Of a stretch of DNA of 64,000 nucleotides, positions 44,013 through 53,053 are shown one piece after another. The position numbers were made by a program, and so were the translations under genes. The stretch's first letter is position 1; the number at the start of each line of letters is the position of its first letter. The stretch comes from Neptuniibacter pectenicola. Its GTDB lineage: Bacteria > Pseudomonadota > Gammaproteobacteria > Pseudomonadales > Balneatricaceae. The notes beneath the pieces were generated by a model, which searched no databases, was not told where the DNA came from, and worked only from the letters and a program-made list of their open reading frames with translations. The stretch spans positions 122,919 to 186,918 of the forward strand of contig NZ_LUTS01000008.1 in assembly GCF_001597735.1 (NCBI RefSeq), in the 5' to 3' direction.

Positions 44013-45194
44013 ATGTTTATTAATAATCATAGAAAAAACGCGATAGCTATTACACTGACCGCTCTACTGGGTAGCAGCCATGCTTACTCAGATATAGAGG
44101 TTGATATTAGTTACTTACAGCAGGAGATCGATTACGGCCCTGTATTATCCAACATTCTTCCTGAACCTGAAGATGCCGGCTTTCAGGGGGCCAAGCTAGC
44201 GATTAAGGATAGCAATACGACAGGCCGTTTTTTAAAGCACAAATATCAGCTACAAGACTTCACAAGTACTGATCCTCAGGCATTAATTGATAAAGCAAAA
44301 GCGCAATATGAGGCCGGCATTAGGTATTTTGTTGTTAACACCGACGCTCAAACGCTTAGGAAATTTACAGAGGCACTCGGTAAAGATACCCTCATCTTTA
44401 ACGCTGGCTCCAGTGCAGATGAATTGAGACTGCACACCTGTGAAGCTAACCTGTTTCATACCATGCCTAGCCGGGCGATGTTAGCTGATGCATTGGCCCA
44501 ATGGCTTAAAGCAAAACGATTACAAAAGATCTTTATGATTACCGGCGCCACGTCTGATGATAAAGCATTTAGCCGTGCGTTTAAGCGTTCAGCAAAACGC
44601 TTTGGCTTGTCTATCGTAAAAGAAAAAGACTGGAGTTTTGATACCGATTTACGTAGAACGGCCCAGTCGGAAATGCCTTTATTTACACAACATCGTGATT
44701 ATGACGTTGTGTTTGTCGCCGATGAGCGTGGTGATTTTGGTGAATATGTACTGTACAACACGTGGCTGCCAAGACCCGTGGTTGGCACCCAAGGGCTAAC
44801 CCCCGTTGCATGGCACCGTGTGGTTGAGCAGTATGGTGCAGCACAGCTGCAGAGTCGCTTTGAGAAAAACACGAAGCGCTGGATGAATAGTAAAGATTAC
44901 TCTGCATGGGCGGCGGTTCGCAGTGTGGCAGAAGCGGTTACACGCACACAAACAAACGATGCAGAAACAAATAAAGCGTATATAAAATCGGACAAGTTTC
45001 AGTTAGCCGGTTTTAAAGGTCGCAAGCTTGACTTTCGTGGCTGGAATGGACAACTTAGACAGACTATTCCATTAGTACATCCTCGCTCCTTGGTATCTAT
45101 GTCGCCGCAAGACGGCTTCTTACACCCAACCAATGAACTGGATACCTTAGGATTTGATCGCAAAGAAACTGATTGCACCGACACTAGCAAATAA
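44013..45194 (+). CDS. ABC-type substrate-binding protein of the PQQ alcohol dehydrogenase system
   Basis: 393 residues with a signal peptide (NAIAITLTALLGSSHAYS). The fold resembles branched-chain amino-acid binding proteins (LAIKDSNTTGRF, YFVVNTDAQTLRKF, IFMITGATSDDKAFSRAFKRSAKRFG). A binding-protein family of this type is specific to quinoprotein dehydrogenase loci. It begins an operon with the beta-propeller gene (14-bp gap), the ATPase and the permease. In Pseudomonas putida the corresponding Ped ABC genes have been linked to lanthanide handling at low supply. The ligand here is unknown. Confidence 0.85.
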   Translation: MFINNHRKNAIAITLTALLGSSHAYSDIEVDISYLQQEIDYGPVLSNILPEPEDAGFQGAKLAIKDSNTTGRFLKHKYQLQDFTSTDPQALIDKAKAQYEAGIRYFVVNTDAQTLRKFTEALGKDTLIFNAGSSADELRLHTCEANLFHTMPSRAMLADALAQWLKAKRLQKIFMITGATSDDKAFSRAFKRSAKRFGLSIVKEKDWSFDTDLRRTAQSEMPLFTQHRDYDVVFVADERGDFGEYVLYNTWLPRPVVGTQGLTPVAWHRVVEQYGAAQLQSRFEKNTKRWMNSKDYSAWAAVRSVAEAVTRTQTNDAETNKAYIKSDKFQLAGFKGRKLDFRGWNGQLRQTIPLVHPRSLVSMSPQDGFLHPTNELDTLGFDRKETDCTDTSK

Positions 45195-45208
45195 AAATTG
45201 GAATAATT

Positions 45209-46180
45209 ATGAATTTTAAAAAATCACTTATGACATTAGCTGTAGGCAGCTTATTAGCCTCCTCTACTCTCTATGCAGAAACAGCTTATGTTTCCAATGA
45301 GAAAGATGACACCATCTCCATTATCGATCTGGATACAATGACCGTTACCGATACGATCGATGTGGGTGAGCGCCCTCGTGGCATAATCCTTTCTAAAGAT
45401 TACTCCAAACTTTATATCTGTGCGTCTGATTCAGACACAGTTCAAGTAATGGATTTAGCGACGAACAGCATCATAAAAGAACTTCCCTCAGGAGAAGATC
45501 CTGAGCAGTTTGCTCTACACCCTAACAACCGTCACCTTTACGTCTCAAATGAAGACGATGCTTTAGTGACGATTGTCGATACTGAAACGAGCGAAGTACT
45601 TGCTCAAATTGATGTAGGTGTTGAACCTGAAGGCATGGCTGTTAGCCCTGATGGCACGATGGCTGTTAATACAAGTGAAACCACCAATATGGTTCACTGG
45701 ATTGATACAGAGAAGCACGAGCTCGTAGATAACACCTTGGTTGATCAACGCCCTCGCCATGTTGAGTTCAGCAAAGACAGCAAACTACTTTGGGCCAGTG
45801 CTGAAATCGGTGCGACTGTTTCTGTTATTGATACAGCGACCCGCAAAATTATTAAAAAGATCACTTTTGAGATCAAAGGTGTCCACAAAGACAAAGTACA
45901 GCCCGTTGGCGTCAAACTATCAGACGACGGCCGTTATGCCTTTGTAGCCTTAGGCCCTGCTAACCATGTGGCTGTTGTAAACGCTAAAACATATGAGGTT
46001 GAAGATTACATCCTTGTGGGACGCCGTGTATGGCATATGACATTCAACGAAGACCAAAGCCTACTTTTAGCCACGAACGGTATCAGTGGTGATGTTTCGG
46101 TTATTGATGTTAATAAAATGAAACCCATAAAAACCATCAAAGTGGGACGATACCCCTGGGGCGTTGTCGTTAAACCATAA
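45209..46180 (+). CDS. Periplasmic YVTN-type beta-propeller protein of the PQQ locus
   Basis: 323 residues with a signal peptide (LMTLAVGSLLASSTLYA). Seven or so YVTN blades repeat the pattern of LYVSNEDDALVTIVDTET and AYVSNEKDDTISIIDLDT. The family is the PQQ-dependent catabolism-associated beta-propeller, always next to this ABC ATPase and permease. It has no heme or catalytic motif, so a scaffold or ligand-carrier role in the periplasm is likely. The ribosome site is GGAATAATT upstream of ATG. It lies in an operon with the genes on both sides. Confidence 0.88.
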   Translation: MNFKKSLMTLAVGSLLASSTLYAETAYVSNEKDDTISIIDLDTMTVTDTIDVGERPRGIILSKDYSKLYICASDSDTVQVMDLATNSIIKELPSGEDPEQFALHPNNRHLYVSNEDDALVTIVDTETSEVLAQIDVGVEPEGMAVSPDGTMAVNTSETTNMVHWIDTEKHELVDNTLVDQRPRHVEFSKDSKLLWASAEIGATVSVIDTATRKIIKKITFEIKGVHKDKVQPVGVKLSDDGRYAFVALGPANHVAVVNAKTYEVEDYILVGRRVWHMTFNEDQSLLLATNGISGDVSVIDVNKMKPIKTIKVGRYPWGVVVKP

Positions 46181-46233
46181 TTTGATTTGAAATGAGGCCT
46201 CCAATTGGAGGTCTCAACGTATTTAGGAACACT

Positions 46234-46974
46234 ATGACAATTTCAGTAGAGTCACTTAGTTTCAGCTATGGCCCTAAACAAGCACTACAAGATGTAAATT
46301 TCCTGCTCAACAAGGGTGAGTTTCATGCGCTGATCGGTCCAAATGGCGCGGGTAAATCTACTCTGTTTGCCCTACTAACGCGTTTATACGCGTTACAAGG
46401 CGGCAATATTTATATCGATGGAGAAAGCATTAAGGCTCAACCGGCCAGCGCGATGAAACGTATCGGTGTTGTGTTTCAACAAAGCACGCTTGATCTTGAC
46501 TTAACCGTTACCCAAAACCTTCTTTACCATGCCTCACTGCATGGTATCTCTTCCAAAGAGGCGCAAAAACAGATTGATCGTGAACTGGAGCGTATGGAGA
46601 TGAAAGCCCGGGCGAATGAAAAAGTCAGAGGGCTCAACGGTGGCCACCGTAGACGGGTTGAAATTGCTCGCGCCTTACTTCACAAACCTGACATTCTATT
46701 ATTGGATGAACCGACCGTAGGCTTAGACCCACAAACACGACGCGCACTCAACCTTCACGTACGCAAGTTGTGCGATGATGAAAATATTACGGTTTTGTGG
46801 GCTACCCATTTGATGGAAGAGATCAATATCGACGACCCTATCATTCTTTTACATCAGGGCAGTATTTTATTAGATGCCTTAGCAAGTACGATGATTGAAA
46901 AATCGGGTGAGCAGAACCTCACCGATGCGTTCCATAAATTAACGGATAGCGACTCCTTTGGAGGTGCACAATGA
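46234..46974 (+). CDS. pedB: ABC transporter ATPase of the PQQ alcohol dehydrogenase system (PedB-like)
   Basis: I start at ATG 46234, where AGGAA lies six bases before; an earlier ATG at 46192 would add 14 unlikely residues. The protein is 246 residues. Walker A GPNGAGKST, signature loop LNGGHRRRVEIARAL (an LSGGQ variant, as in DrrA/NodI-type exporters), Walker B ILLLDEPTVGLDP and switch His in WATHLMEE are all present. It powers the neighbouring ABC-2 permease, with which it overlaps by 4 bp. Direction (export) is inferred from the ABC-2 type of the permease. Confidence 0.9.
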   Translation: MTISVESLSFSYGPKQALQDVNFLLNKGEFHALIGPNGAGKSTLFALLTRLYALQGGNIYIDGESIKAQPASAMKRIGVVFQQSTLDLDLTVTQNLLYHASLHGISSKEAQKQIDRELERMEMKARANEKVRGLNGGHRRRVEIARALLHKPDILLLDEPTVGLDPQTRRALNLHVRKLCDDENITVLWATHLMEEINIDDPIILLHQGSILLDALASTMIEKSGEQNLTDAFHKLTDSDSFGGAQ

Positions 46975-47756
46975 ACCTTTCTGCATCATGGTACTGCTTC
47001 AAAGGCATATTAAGCCGCGAATTTTTACGTTTTGTTCAACAACGCTCACGTTTTCTCAGCGCCTTAATCCGGCCCTTACTTTGGCTCATCGTCTTTGCTG
47101 CGGGTTTTAGAGCCGCGTTAGGCATAGCGATCATCGAACCCTACGATACCTATATCACCTACGAGACTTACATTGCGCCCGGTCTCTGCTGCATGATTTT
47201 ATTATTTAACGGCATGCAAAGCAGTTTATCGATGGTGTATGACAGAGAGATGGGAAGCATGCGGGTATTGCTTATGAGCCCCCTTCCGCGCCCTTACCTG
47301 CTCTTGTGCAAGATGGTTTCAACCGCGTTGATATCACTGACACAGGTCTATGCATTTCTTGTGATTGCGCTACTGGTCAGTGTAGAGCCACCGCTACTGG
47401 GCTACTTAACGGTTCTGCCCGCCCTTTTATTGGTCGCTTTGCTGCTTAGCTCTTTAGGGCTTTTCCTGTCCACTCGCATTAGACAGTTAGAAAACTTTGC
47501 GGGGGTCATGAACTTCGTTATCTTTCCGATGTTCTTCCTCTCCTCTGCGCTTTACCCATTATGGAAAATGCAGGAATCCAGTGAATGGCTTTATTGGATC
47601 TGTGCGGTAAACCCTTTTACCCATGCAGTTGAACTGGTTCGATACGCCCTTTATCTAAAACTAAACAGCAATGCGATGTTTATCACCGCAGGCTGCACCC
47701 TGTTTTTTGCAGCACTTGCGGTCACAGGCTTTAACCCTCAAAAATCGGGTAAATAA
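46971..47756 (+). CDS. pedC: ABC-2 type permease of the PQQ alcohol dehydrogenase system (PedC-like)
   Basis: 261 residues with six membrane helices. An N-terminal interfacial helix carries the ABC-2 sequence LSREFLRFVQQRSRFLSALIRPLLWLIVFA. The conserved pattern YDREMGSMRVLLMSPLPRPYLL and a C-terminal PMFFLSSALYPL (typical of ABC-2 permeases) follow. It is translationally coupled to the ATPase and followed by a strong terminator. The transported compound is not known. Confidence 0.9.
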   Translation: MNLSASWYCFKGILSREFLRFVQQRSRFLSALIRPLLWLIVFAAGFRAALGIAIIEPYDTYITYETYIAPGLCCMILLFNGMQSSLSMVYDREMGSMRVLLMSPLPRPYLLLCKMVSTALISLTQVYAFLVIALLVSVEPPLLGYLTVLPALLLVALLLSSLGLFLSTRIRQLENFAGVMNFVIFPMFFLSSALYPLWKMQESSEWLYWICAVNPFTHAVELVRYALYLKLNSNAMFITAGCTLFFAALAVTGFNPQKSGK

Positions 47757-47765
47757 GCAACAGAG

Positions 47766-47803
47766 AATACAGCCTGCATTAAATATCAGGCTGTATTTTT
47801 TTT
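47766..47803 (+). terminator. Rho-independent terminator after the ABC permease
   Basis: AATACAGCCTG pairs with CAGGCTGTATT around a 10-base loop, followed by seven or eight T. The stem overlaps the last codons of the convergent MFS gene, whose stop (47779) is inside it. Confidence 0.92.
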
Positions 47804-48957
47804 AACCGTCTCAAGCTTAGTAAGCCCAAAACAGGCCCTGGCGCCAATAACAACATAATCCACTGAGTCGATACACTATCTAACAACATAGCGGTTATCT
47901 GTGTTGCGATAATAGTGATGCTAAAACCGATCGCATTAATCATCGTTAACGCACTTCCCACCACCTCCTTCGGCGCGGTACGCGCAGATAGCGCCGAGAA
48001 CTGAGGCGAATCCGCCACAACACTCAACCCCCACAAGGTCCAAAAGACGACAACCGCTTCAAAGGGTAGTTCAAAAACAAAGGGGGACAAAAAGCAACAA
48101 ACCCCAGAGCAGAACAGCATAAACCTCGCGACCCGCCAACTCCCCGACTTAATCGAGATATGCCCTCCAAGCATGCAACCCAAACCACCGATACCAATGA
48201 CATAAAAGGACCAAAATGGAATATTAAGATCGACCCCATGCTGTTGTTCCCATGCGATAAACCAATAAGGCGCTAAAGCCAAGACCGCATACAACTCCCA
48301 CATATGGCCAAAATAGCCCCCTGCAGAGGCCTGTAACGGCTTATGTTTCATAGCGACCCAAAGGTGGCGAAATCTTAACGCTCCCCCCTTGTAAAGAGCA
48401 GGCCCGTCAGGGACCCAAAACAGAACCAATAAGCCGCCAACTACCGAGCAACCGCTGGTTAGGTAGATCACCGATTGCCAATCATTAAACTCAAAGGATG
48501 CAAACAGGTGACCCGAAGACGTTCCCAAGGCCAGTGCCCCAACTAAATACCCTAACGCCAAACCCAACCCTTCAGGGTACCAACCTGTCGCAATCTTCAT
48601 GCCCACAGGATAAACGCCCGCCAACATCATGCCGCCGAAAAACCTAAGTAATAAAACTTGATTAAGACTTTCGGCCCAAAAGGCAATTTGCAGATTAAAA
48701 AAAGCGGTCCCAAGCGCGCAGATAAAAAACAACAGTCGAGGCGACATGCGGTCCGCGAGGGCTAAAAACGCAAACAGGAGTGCGCCAACAATAAAGCCCA
48801 ATTGCACCGAGTTAGTAAGCTCAGCTACCGCCGTATTTGGCAGTGACCATTCAACCTGTAAAACCGGTAAAATAGCATTGCCGGCAAACCATGTAGATGT
48901 ACCCAATAATTGAGCAACAACAATTGCGAGGAGTATATAGCGAGGTCTGTTTATCAT
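47779..48957 (-). CDS. MFS transporter
   Basis: 392 residues with twelve predicted membrane helices and the MFS motif between helices 2 and 3 in degenerate form (ADRMSPRLLFF). The first helices are LLAIVVAQLLGTSTWFAGNAILP. Similar carriers (annotated nitrate/nitrite or unknown antiporters) occur beside exa/ped loci. The substrate is not predictable. It is the most downstream gene of a minus-strand group with the NitT-like ABC importer (36-bp gap to the ATPase gene). Confidence 0.82.
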   Translation of the reverse strand: MINRPRYILLAIVVAQLLGTSTWFAGNAILPVLQVEWSLPNTAVAELTNSVQLGFIVGALLFAFLALADRMSPRLLFFICALGTAFFNLQIAFWAESLNQVLLLRFFGGMMLAGVYPVGMKIATGWYPEGLGLALGYLVGALALGTSSGHLFASFEFNDWQSVIYLTSGCSVVGGLLVLFWVPDGPALYKGGALRFRHLWVAMKHKPLQASAGGYFGHMWELYAVLALAPYWFIAWEQQHGVDLNIPFWSFYVIGIGGLGCMLGGHISIKSGSWRVARFMLFCSGVCCFLSPFVFELPFEAVVVFWTLWGLSVVADSPQFSALSARTAPKEVVGSALTMINAIGFSITIIATQITAMLLDSVSTQWIMLLLAPGPVLGLLSLRRLKKIQPDI

Positions 48958-48993
48958 TATAATTCTTATATTTCAGAAAGTTACCCGCATAAC

Positions 48994-49680
48994 TTAATGT
49001 TTTAATAAAGCCTCAAGCTCGTTGCGGGATACTTCATCAATCCGACTATTATAGATCACTTGGGCTGGCACATTACCTAAGACCGACACACTGTCACCAA
49101 GTTCCAGTGCCTCATCTAAATCATGGGTAACGTAGAGCATACTACGAGTTGGGTGATCACAAACCAAGCGTTTTATCAGGACACGCATTTCACGTGCGGT
49201 AGGCAAGTCTAATGAGGTCAGAGGCTCATCCATCAACACCAACTCAGGCTTCAGCAATAAGCAGCGCACAAGCGCCACTCGCCGGGCCATGCCTAACGAT
49301 ATTTTAGCGGGGTAATAATCTACATAATCTTGCAGTTTCACCTCTTCTAACAAGTTCAGCACAACCTCTTTATCAGGCTCTACCAGTAACAGGTTTTGCA
49401 TAATCGTTCGCCAAGGCAATAAACGGGGCTGCTGGAAAAGATAACCGATTTCAGGGGGATTGGGGGACCAGTAGTTTTTATCCTTAGCCCCATTACCTAG
49501 AGCCTCTACATTTTCTTGCGCCAAACCGGCCATTAAATTGAGAAGTGTTGTTTTACCGCTACCTGAAGGCCCTAAAAGGCAATGTGTTTCACCCGGCTGC
49601 ACTCGGATAGATAGCGCAGAAAGCACCTGTTTCTGAGACAATGCCAGCCCCTCTACATGAAACTCAAACATTGCTACCAC
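48994..49680 (-). CDS. ABC importer ATPase, NitT/TauT-like
   Basis: 228 residues. Walker A GPSGSGKTTLL, Q-loop QQPRLLPW, signature region ISLGMARRVALVRCL (SLGMA replacing LSGGM, a degenerate signature), Walker B LVLMDEPLTSLD and switch His in YVTHDLDEAL. It resembles SsuB/TauB. Its start overlaps the permease stop by 17 bp; a second ATG (MFEFHVEG, 49671) is an alternative. It would drive uptake with the permease and binding protein encoded just upstream. Confidence 0.88.
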   Translation of the reverse strand: MVAMFEFHVEGLALSQKQVLSALSIRVQPGETHCLLGPSGSGKTTLLNLMAGLAQENVEALGNGAKDKNYWSPNPPEIGYLFQQPRLLPWRTIMQNLLLVEPDKEVVLNLLEEVKLQDYVDYYPAKISLGMARRVALVRCLLLKPELVLMDEPLTSLDLPTAREMRVLIKRLVCDHPTRSMLYVTHDLDEALELGDSVSVLGNVPAQVIYNSRIDEVSRNELEALLKH

Positions 49681-50425
49681 CCTTTTGCCAACGTGAAGCC
49701 CTTCTATCTAAAGGCTGTAAGATAAACCATTCGATCAACTGCACTACTGAGATAAACGCCAAGCTATAGGCCAATATTGTCGCCACATCAAAGGACTGAA
49801 AGGCCAAATGCAACTGAAAGCCGACACCGTCAGAGCGGCCTAATAGCTCCACTACCAGTACAATTTTCCAGATAAGGGCAAGACCACTGCGAGTAGCAAT
49901 CATGATGTATGGGAACAACTGAGGCCACCAGAGGTGCCATAGCTTCTGCTGGAAGCTAAATCCATACATAACAGACATCTCCTCAAGCTCATGATCAAAC
50001 ATACGCCCCCCCTCTCTGAGAGTGACCGCAACATTCGGCAGCTTATTAATAATGACCGCAGCAACGGCTGCAACTTCAACTAAACCAAACCAGATATAAA
50101 GCAAAATGATAATGACCAACGCCGGAATGTTTAACAGTATGATGAGAAGCGGGTCTAAAATGCGGTTAACTAGCCGAAACCGGCCCATCAAAACACCGAT
50201 GATGCCGCCTAATAGCATTGCAAAGACAAAACTAATAACAACTCGCTGTAGGGTTACTAATAAGCTCTCTATTAACCGCTGCTCATGAAACTCTTTGCTC
50301 AGAGCCTCAAATACTTCGAGGGGCGCGGGTAACAAAGGACTAGCAACAAAAGAGGCGACTAACCACCACCCTCCCAGCAAGCAGAAAAATGCAACAAATT
50401 GATCACTCAATCTACCGGTTTTCAT
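49664..50425 (-). CDS. ABC importer permease, NitT/TauT-like
   Basis: 253 residues with six membrane helices. The family EAA-like loop lies in the cytoplasm (about 140-165, EMSVMYGFSFQQKLWHLWWPQ). The first helix is VAFFCLLGGWWLVASFVASPLLP. It matches SsuC/TauC-type permeases. It shares one base with the stop of the binding-protein gene and overlaps the ATPase gene, so all three are translated together. Confidence 0.88.
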   Translation of the reverse strand: MKTGRLSDQFVAFFCLLGGWWLVASFVASPLLPAPLEVFEALSKEFHEQRLIESLLVTLQRVVISFVFAMLLGGIIGVLMGRFRLVNRILDPLLIILLNIPALVIIILLYIWFGLVEVAAVAAVIINKLPNVAVTLREGGRMFDHELEEMSVMYGFSFQQKLWHLWWPQLFPYIMIATRSGLALIWKIVLVVELLGRSDGVGFQLHLAFQSFDVATILAYSLAFISVVQLIEWFILQPLDRRASRWQKGGSNV

Positions 50426-51381
50426 TACGGCTCCCTATAAAAAAGCGCGGGATTCAGTTGCGTACCTGAAGGGTAAGGTTTGAGATCATCAATAATCTTA
50501 TAGAAGTTCACTGCATCATCGATCTGCTCTTGGGACAGATCGCTCGGAATGCCCGCACGATACCCGGCAATAAGACCATGATAGATATCGTCATTCTCTG
50601 CCTTCATTAAGGGTCTCAACCGATCCCATGCATCATTATCAACGGCTAACTGTGCTTTTGTTTGTTTCGTTGCGTTATAAAACCCTCTTACTAATGCTGG
50701 GTCTAAGCTCTGATCATAGAGGTAGCCGAGCATAGGTATCTCACTACCTAAGCCTAACCCTTTCATCACATCATCTAGGCTATATAACTTACTGTATCCC
50801 TCAGCCTCCAAGCGAGCACCGTAGTGCCAAAAGGTTGCCAGCAGATCTAAACGACCACTGCGCATGGCTTGATTAAGCAGAGGCGGCGCTGCAAACTGTA
50901 TTTGCACCTCTTTTTCGAGATCAATCCCCTCTTTCTTCGCGGCAGCACGCAAAAGCACCCACCCTTTATTAAGAGGGCCTCCCGCTATACCAACGCGCTT
51001 CCCCTTAAGATCAGAAAAATTCGAGAACGTGCTACCTTTTGCCGCGATAATGCTGCCTATTTGGCGCGAAAATGGAAGAAAACCTAGGTTTGCACCCTTC
51101 ATATTTCGCTCCGACCCCCATAACCAATCTGAAACAATGAAATCAGCATTTCCCGAGGTAATTGCGATCCGAGCAGCCGATAAGCTAGCAACAGGGTTAA
51201 TCACTAAGTTAAACCCATTTTCTTGGTCAAGATGCATATGTTTCATATGCTGCAATTCCCAGTTAACCGTACCCGAAGCAATGACGGTTACCCGCACGTT
51301 AGGTAACGGTGTTTGAGCCATAAGCTGAGTAGTAAATACAAGTAGAAACGTTGAAAGGATGGCGCGTAAAAAAGTGTGCAT
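50425..51381 (-). CDS. NitT/TauT-like ABC substrate-binding protein
   Basis: 318 residues with a signal peptide (AILSTFLLVFTTQLMA). The periplasmic binding fold has ITSGNADFIVSDWLWGSERN, DLKGKRVGIAGGPLNKGWVL and MRSGRLDLLATFWHYGARLEAEG. It resembles binding proteins for organic or metal-bound compounds of the NMT1/TauA type. It is the first gene of a minus-strand operon (binding protein, permease, ATPase, perhaps the MFS gene). The upstream gap has a locus-wide regulator box (51456-51478). The ligand is unknown: a PQQ-related compound, a metal complex or an alcohol-derived solute are all possible. Confidence 0.86.
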   Translation of the reverse strand: MHTFLRAILSTFLLVFTTQLMAQTPLPNVRVTVIASGTVNWELQHMKHMHLDQENGFNLVINPVASLSAARIAITSGNADFIVSDWLWGSERNMKGANLGFLPFSRQIGSIIAAKGSTFSNFSDLKGKRVGIAGGPLNKGWVLLRAAAKKEGIDLEKEVQIQFAAPPLLNQAMRSGRLDLLATFWHYGARLEAEGYSKLYSLDDVMKGLGLGSEIPMLGYLYDQSLDPALVRGFYNATKQTKAQLAVDNDAWDRLRPLMKAENDDIYHGLIAGYRAGIPSDLSQEQIDDAVNFYKIIDDLKPYPSGTQLNPALFYREP

Positions 51382-51455
51382 GGAATGCCTGTCGTTTTAG
51401 GTAAAATAGATGCAATTAAGCCCTTAACCAACATATGCTGCTAACCTGTGTGTAA

Positions 51456-51478
51456 GAATAGTACTTTCGTACCTGTTT
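51456..51478 (+). promoter_or_regulatory. Candidate exa/ped regulator box between the ABC importer and the CXXCW gene
   Basis: GAATAGTACTTTC-GTACCTGTTT matches the consensus with the inner palindrome-like GTACTTTCGTAC. It lies about 75 bp from the binding-protein start and about 80-100 bp from the start region of the CXXCW gene. Confidence 0.45.
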
Positions 51479-51578
51479 TTTTGCTCGATGGTAGGATTTT
51501 GACCAAGACTTTCGCAGGTTGTAATAGAGGGATAAAAAGAATGATAGGTAATTCGCTATTTTATTACTCCGTTTATGC

Positions 51579-52136
51579 TTGCTAACACTGCTTCTTATCG
51601 GTTCGCCGCTTACGTTCGCCGCGACGAATGTCGATACCTCTACAGAAGAAAGTGAAGATGATTTCGGTTTGTTTAACGTAGAGGGTTACCGACTTTTTCG
51701 CTACCGCAGCCCAACGCCCAAAAGCAGCGAACATGCAACGACCTTAACAACATCGTCACTGCTTGAACTGCTTGAGAAAGATAAAACCGTCGTCCTGTTA
51801 GATGTCCAACCCCTGTTATGGAACCGAGTCTTTATCCAAAATGAGCCTCGATTACATATCCCCGGAAGTATTTGGCTTCCAAACGTAGGACGCGGAGAGC
51901 TTGAGCCTGAATGGGAAACCTATTTCCGCTCAAATTTAGCGGCAATCACATCGGGCAATAAGCAAAGACCACTGGTTATTTATTGTAGAGCGGACTGCTG
52001 GATGTCATGGAATGCCCTCAAGCGGGCATCATCATGGGGTTATAGCGCGTTATACTGGTACAGAAACGGGTCTGATGGCTGGATCGAGGATAATATGGAC
52101 ACATCAGTTGCCACCCCTGTGCCTTTTAACCCCTAA
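51579..52136 (+). CDS. PQQ-catabolism-associated CXXCW rhodanese-like protein, start unclear
   Basis: 185 residues counted from TTG 51579. The rhodanese-like domain has LLDVQPLLWNRVF, HIPGSIWLPNVG and the active-site loop YCRADCWMSWNALKRA, the CxxxCW signature of this PQQ-locus family, then GYSALYWYRNGSDGW. The N-terminus is exported (LLTLLLIGSPLTFAA). No ATG starts this frame: it runs back to a TAA at 51549. Candidate starts are TTG 51579 or ATT 51558; only the latter would include the Arg expected at the head of a signal peptide. A sequence error, or leader coupling from ATG 51541 in another frame (14 codons), are alternatives. Confidence 0.8.
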   Translation: MLTLLLIGSPLTFAATNVDTSTEESEDDFGLFNVEGYRLFRYRSPTPKSSEHATTLTTSSLLELLEKDKTVVLLDVQPLLWNRVFIQNEPRLHIPGSIWLPNVGRGELEPEWETYFRSNLAAITSGNKQRPLVIYCRADCWMSWNALKRASSWGYSALYWYRNGSDGWIEDNMDTSVATPVPFNP

Positions 52137-52306
52137 AACCGTAGTAAAGCGTACAATTAAATAATAAATTGAAACAATACAACAAAGTTGTAACATAACC
52201 CGGAAATTAACCTTACAGTGTTGGGATACAAGGACAACAAGCTCAGGATGAGGTATAACACTTATTTCGGTGTTGATAATAACTATAACGAGATTGGAGA
52301 AACATT

Positions 52307-52975
52307 GTGTACAAGATCCTAATCGCAGACGACCACCCACTGTTTCGCGAAGCTATTATTAATGTAATAGCGAATAGCTTTGATGACTGCAAAACACTCG
52401 AAACAGAAGATCTTGATAGCGCACTGGAGATGGCACAAGCAGAAGAAGATCTCGATTTGATTTTACTCGACCTCAACATGCCTGGCATGAATGGTTTGAA
52501 CGGTTTAATAACATTAAGAAATGACCTTCCTACAGTGCCTGTGGTTATTGTTTCTGCAGAGGAAGATAAACAGATCGTACTTCAAGCGATCACTTACGGT
52601 GCGGTAGGCTTTATCACTAAGTCATCGCCTCGTGAGCAGATGACAGATGCCCTACGCCAAATCCTTGCCGGTAATGTATACCTGCCGTCTGACATCATCA
52701 GAGCCAGCCAGCCTGATAACAAACGAATGCATCGTAAAGATGACAACAAGATCCCTCCTGAATTGCTATCCTCCTTAACCCGCCGTCAACTGCTGGTTCT
52801 TGAGCGTATGTCAAAAGGTGAATCGAATAAGCAGATCGCTTATAACTTGAACATTGCCGAAACAACGGTTAAAGCCCACGTTTCAGCTATTTTACGTAAG
52901 CTGGGCGTACACAACCGAATTCAAGCCGTATTATCAGCGGGCAATATCGATTTTAATGAGTACTTAAAACGCTAA
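52307..52975 (+). CDS. eraR: LuxR-type response regulator (EraR/AgmR/PedR1-like)
   Basis: 222 residues from GTG 52307, with GGAG at 52296-52299 as ribosome site. The receiver domain has [10 protein letters not shown], acceptor Asp in [13 protein letters not shown] and Lys in ITKSSPRE. The linker is longer than in the PedR2-like regulators, and the LuxR HTH reads [45 protein letters not shown]. This matches the EraR/AgmR group that activates ethanol-oxidation genes in Pseudomonas. It faces the PAS hybrid kinases, its probable phosphate donors. Confidence 0.87.
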   Translation: MYKILIADDHPLFREAIINVIANSFDDCKTLETEDLDSALEMAQAEEDLDLILLDLNMPGMNGLNGLITLRNDLPTVPVVIVSAEEDKQIVLQAITYGAVGFITKSSPREQMTDALRQILAGNVYLPSDIIRASQPDNKRMHRKDDNKIPPELLSSLTRRQLLVLERMSKGESNKQIAYNLNIAETTVKAHVSAILRKLGVHNRIQAVLSAGNIDFNEYLKR

Positions 52976-53006
52976 GCGCTCTTGAGCGGTTGTTATTAAC
53001 AAGCAT

Positions 53007-53034
53007 AAAAAAACCGCACTACGCGGTTTTTTTT
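53007..53034. terminator. Bidirectional terminator between the EraR-like regulator and the hybrid kinase
   Basis: AAAAAAACCGC pairs with GCGGTTTTTTTT around a 5-base loop. T-runs on both strands suit the convergent genes. Confidence 0.9.
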
Positions 53035-53053
53035 ATGGGCTTTCCGCTGTCAG

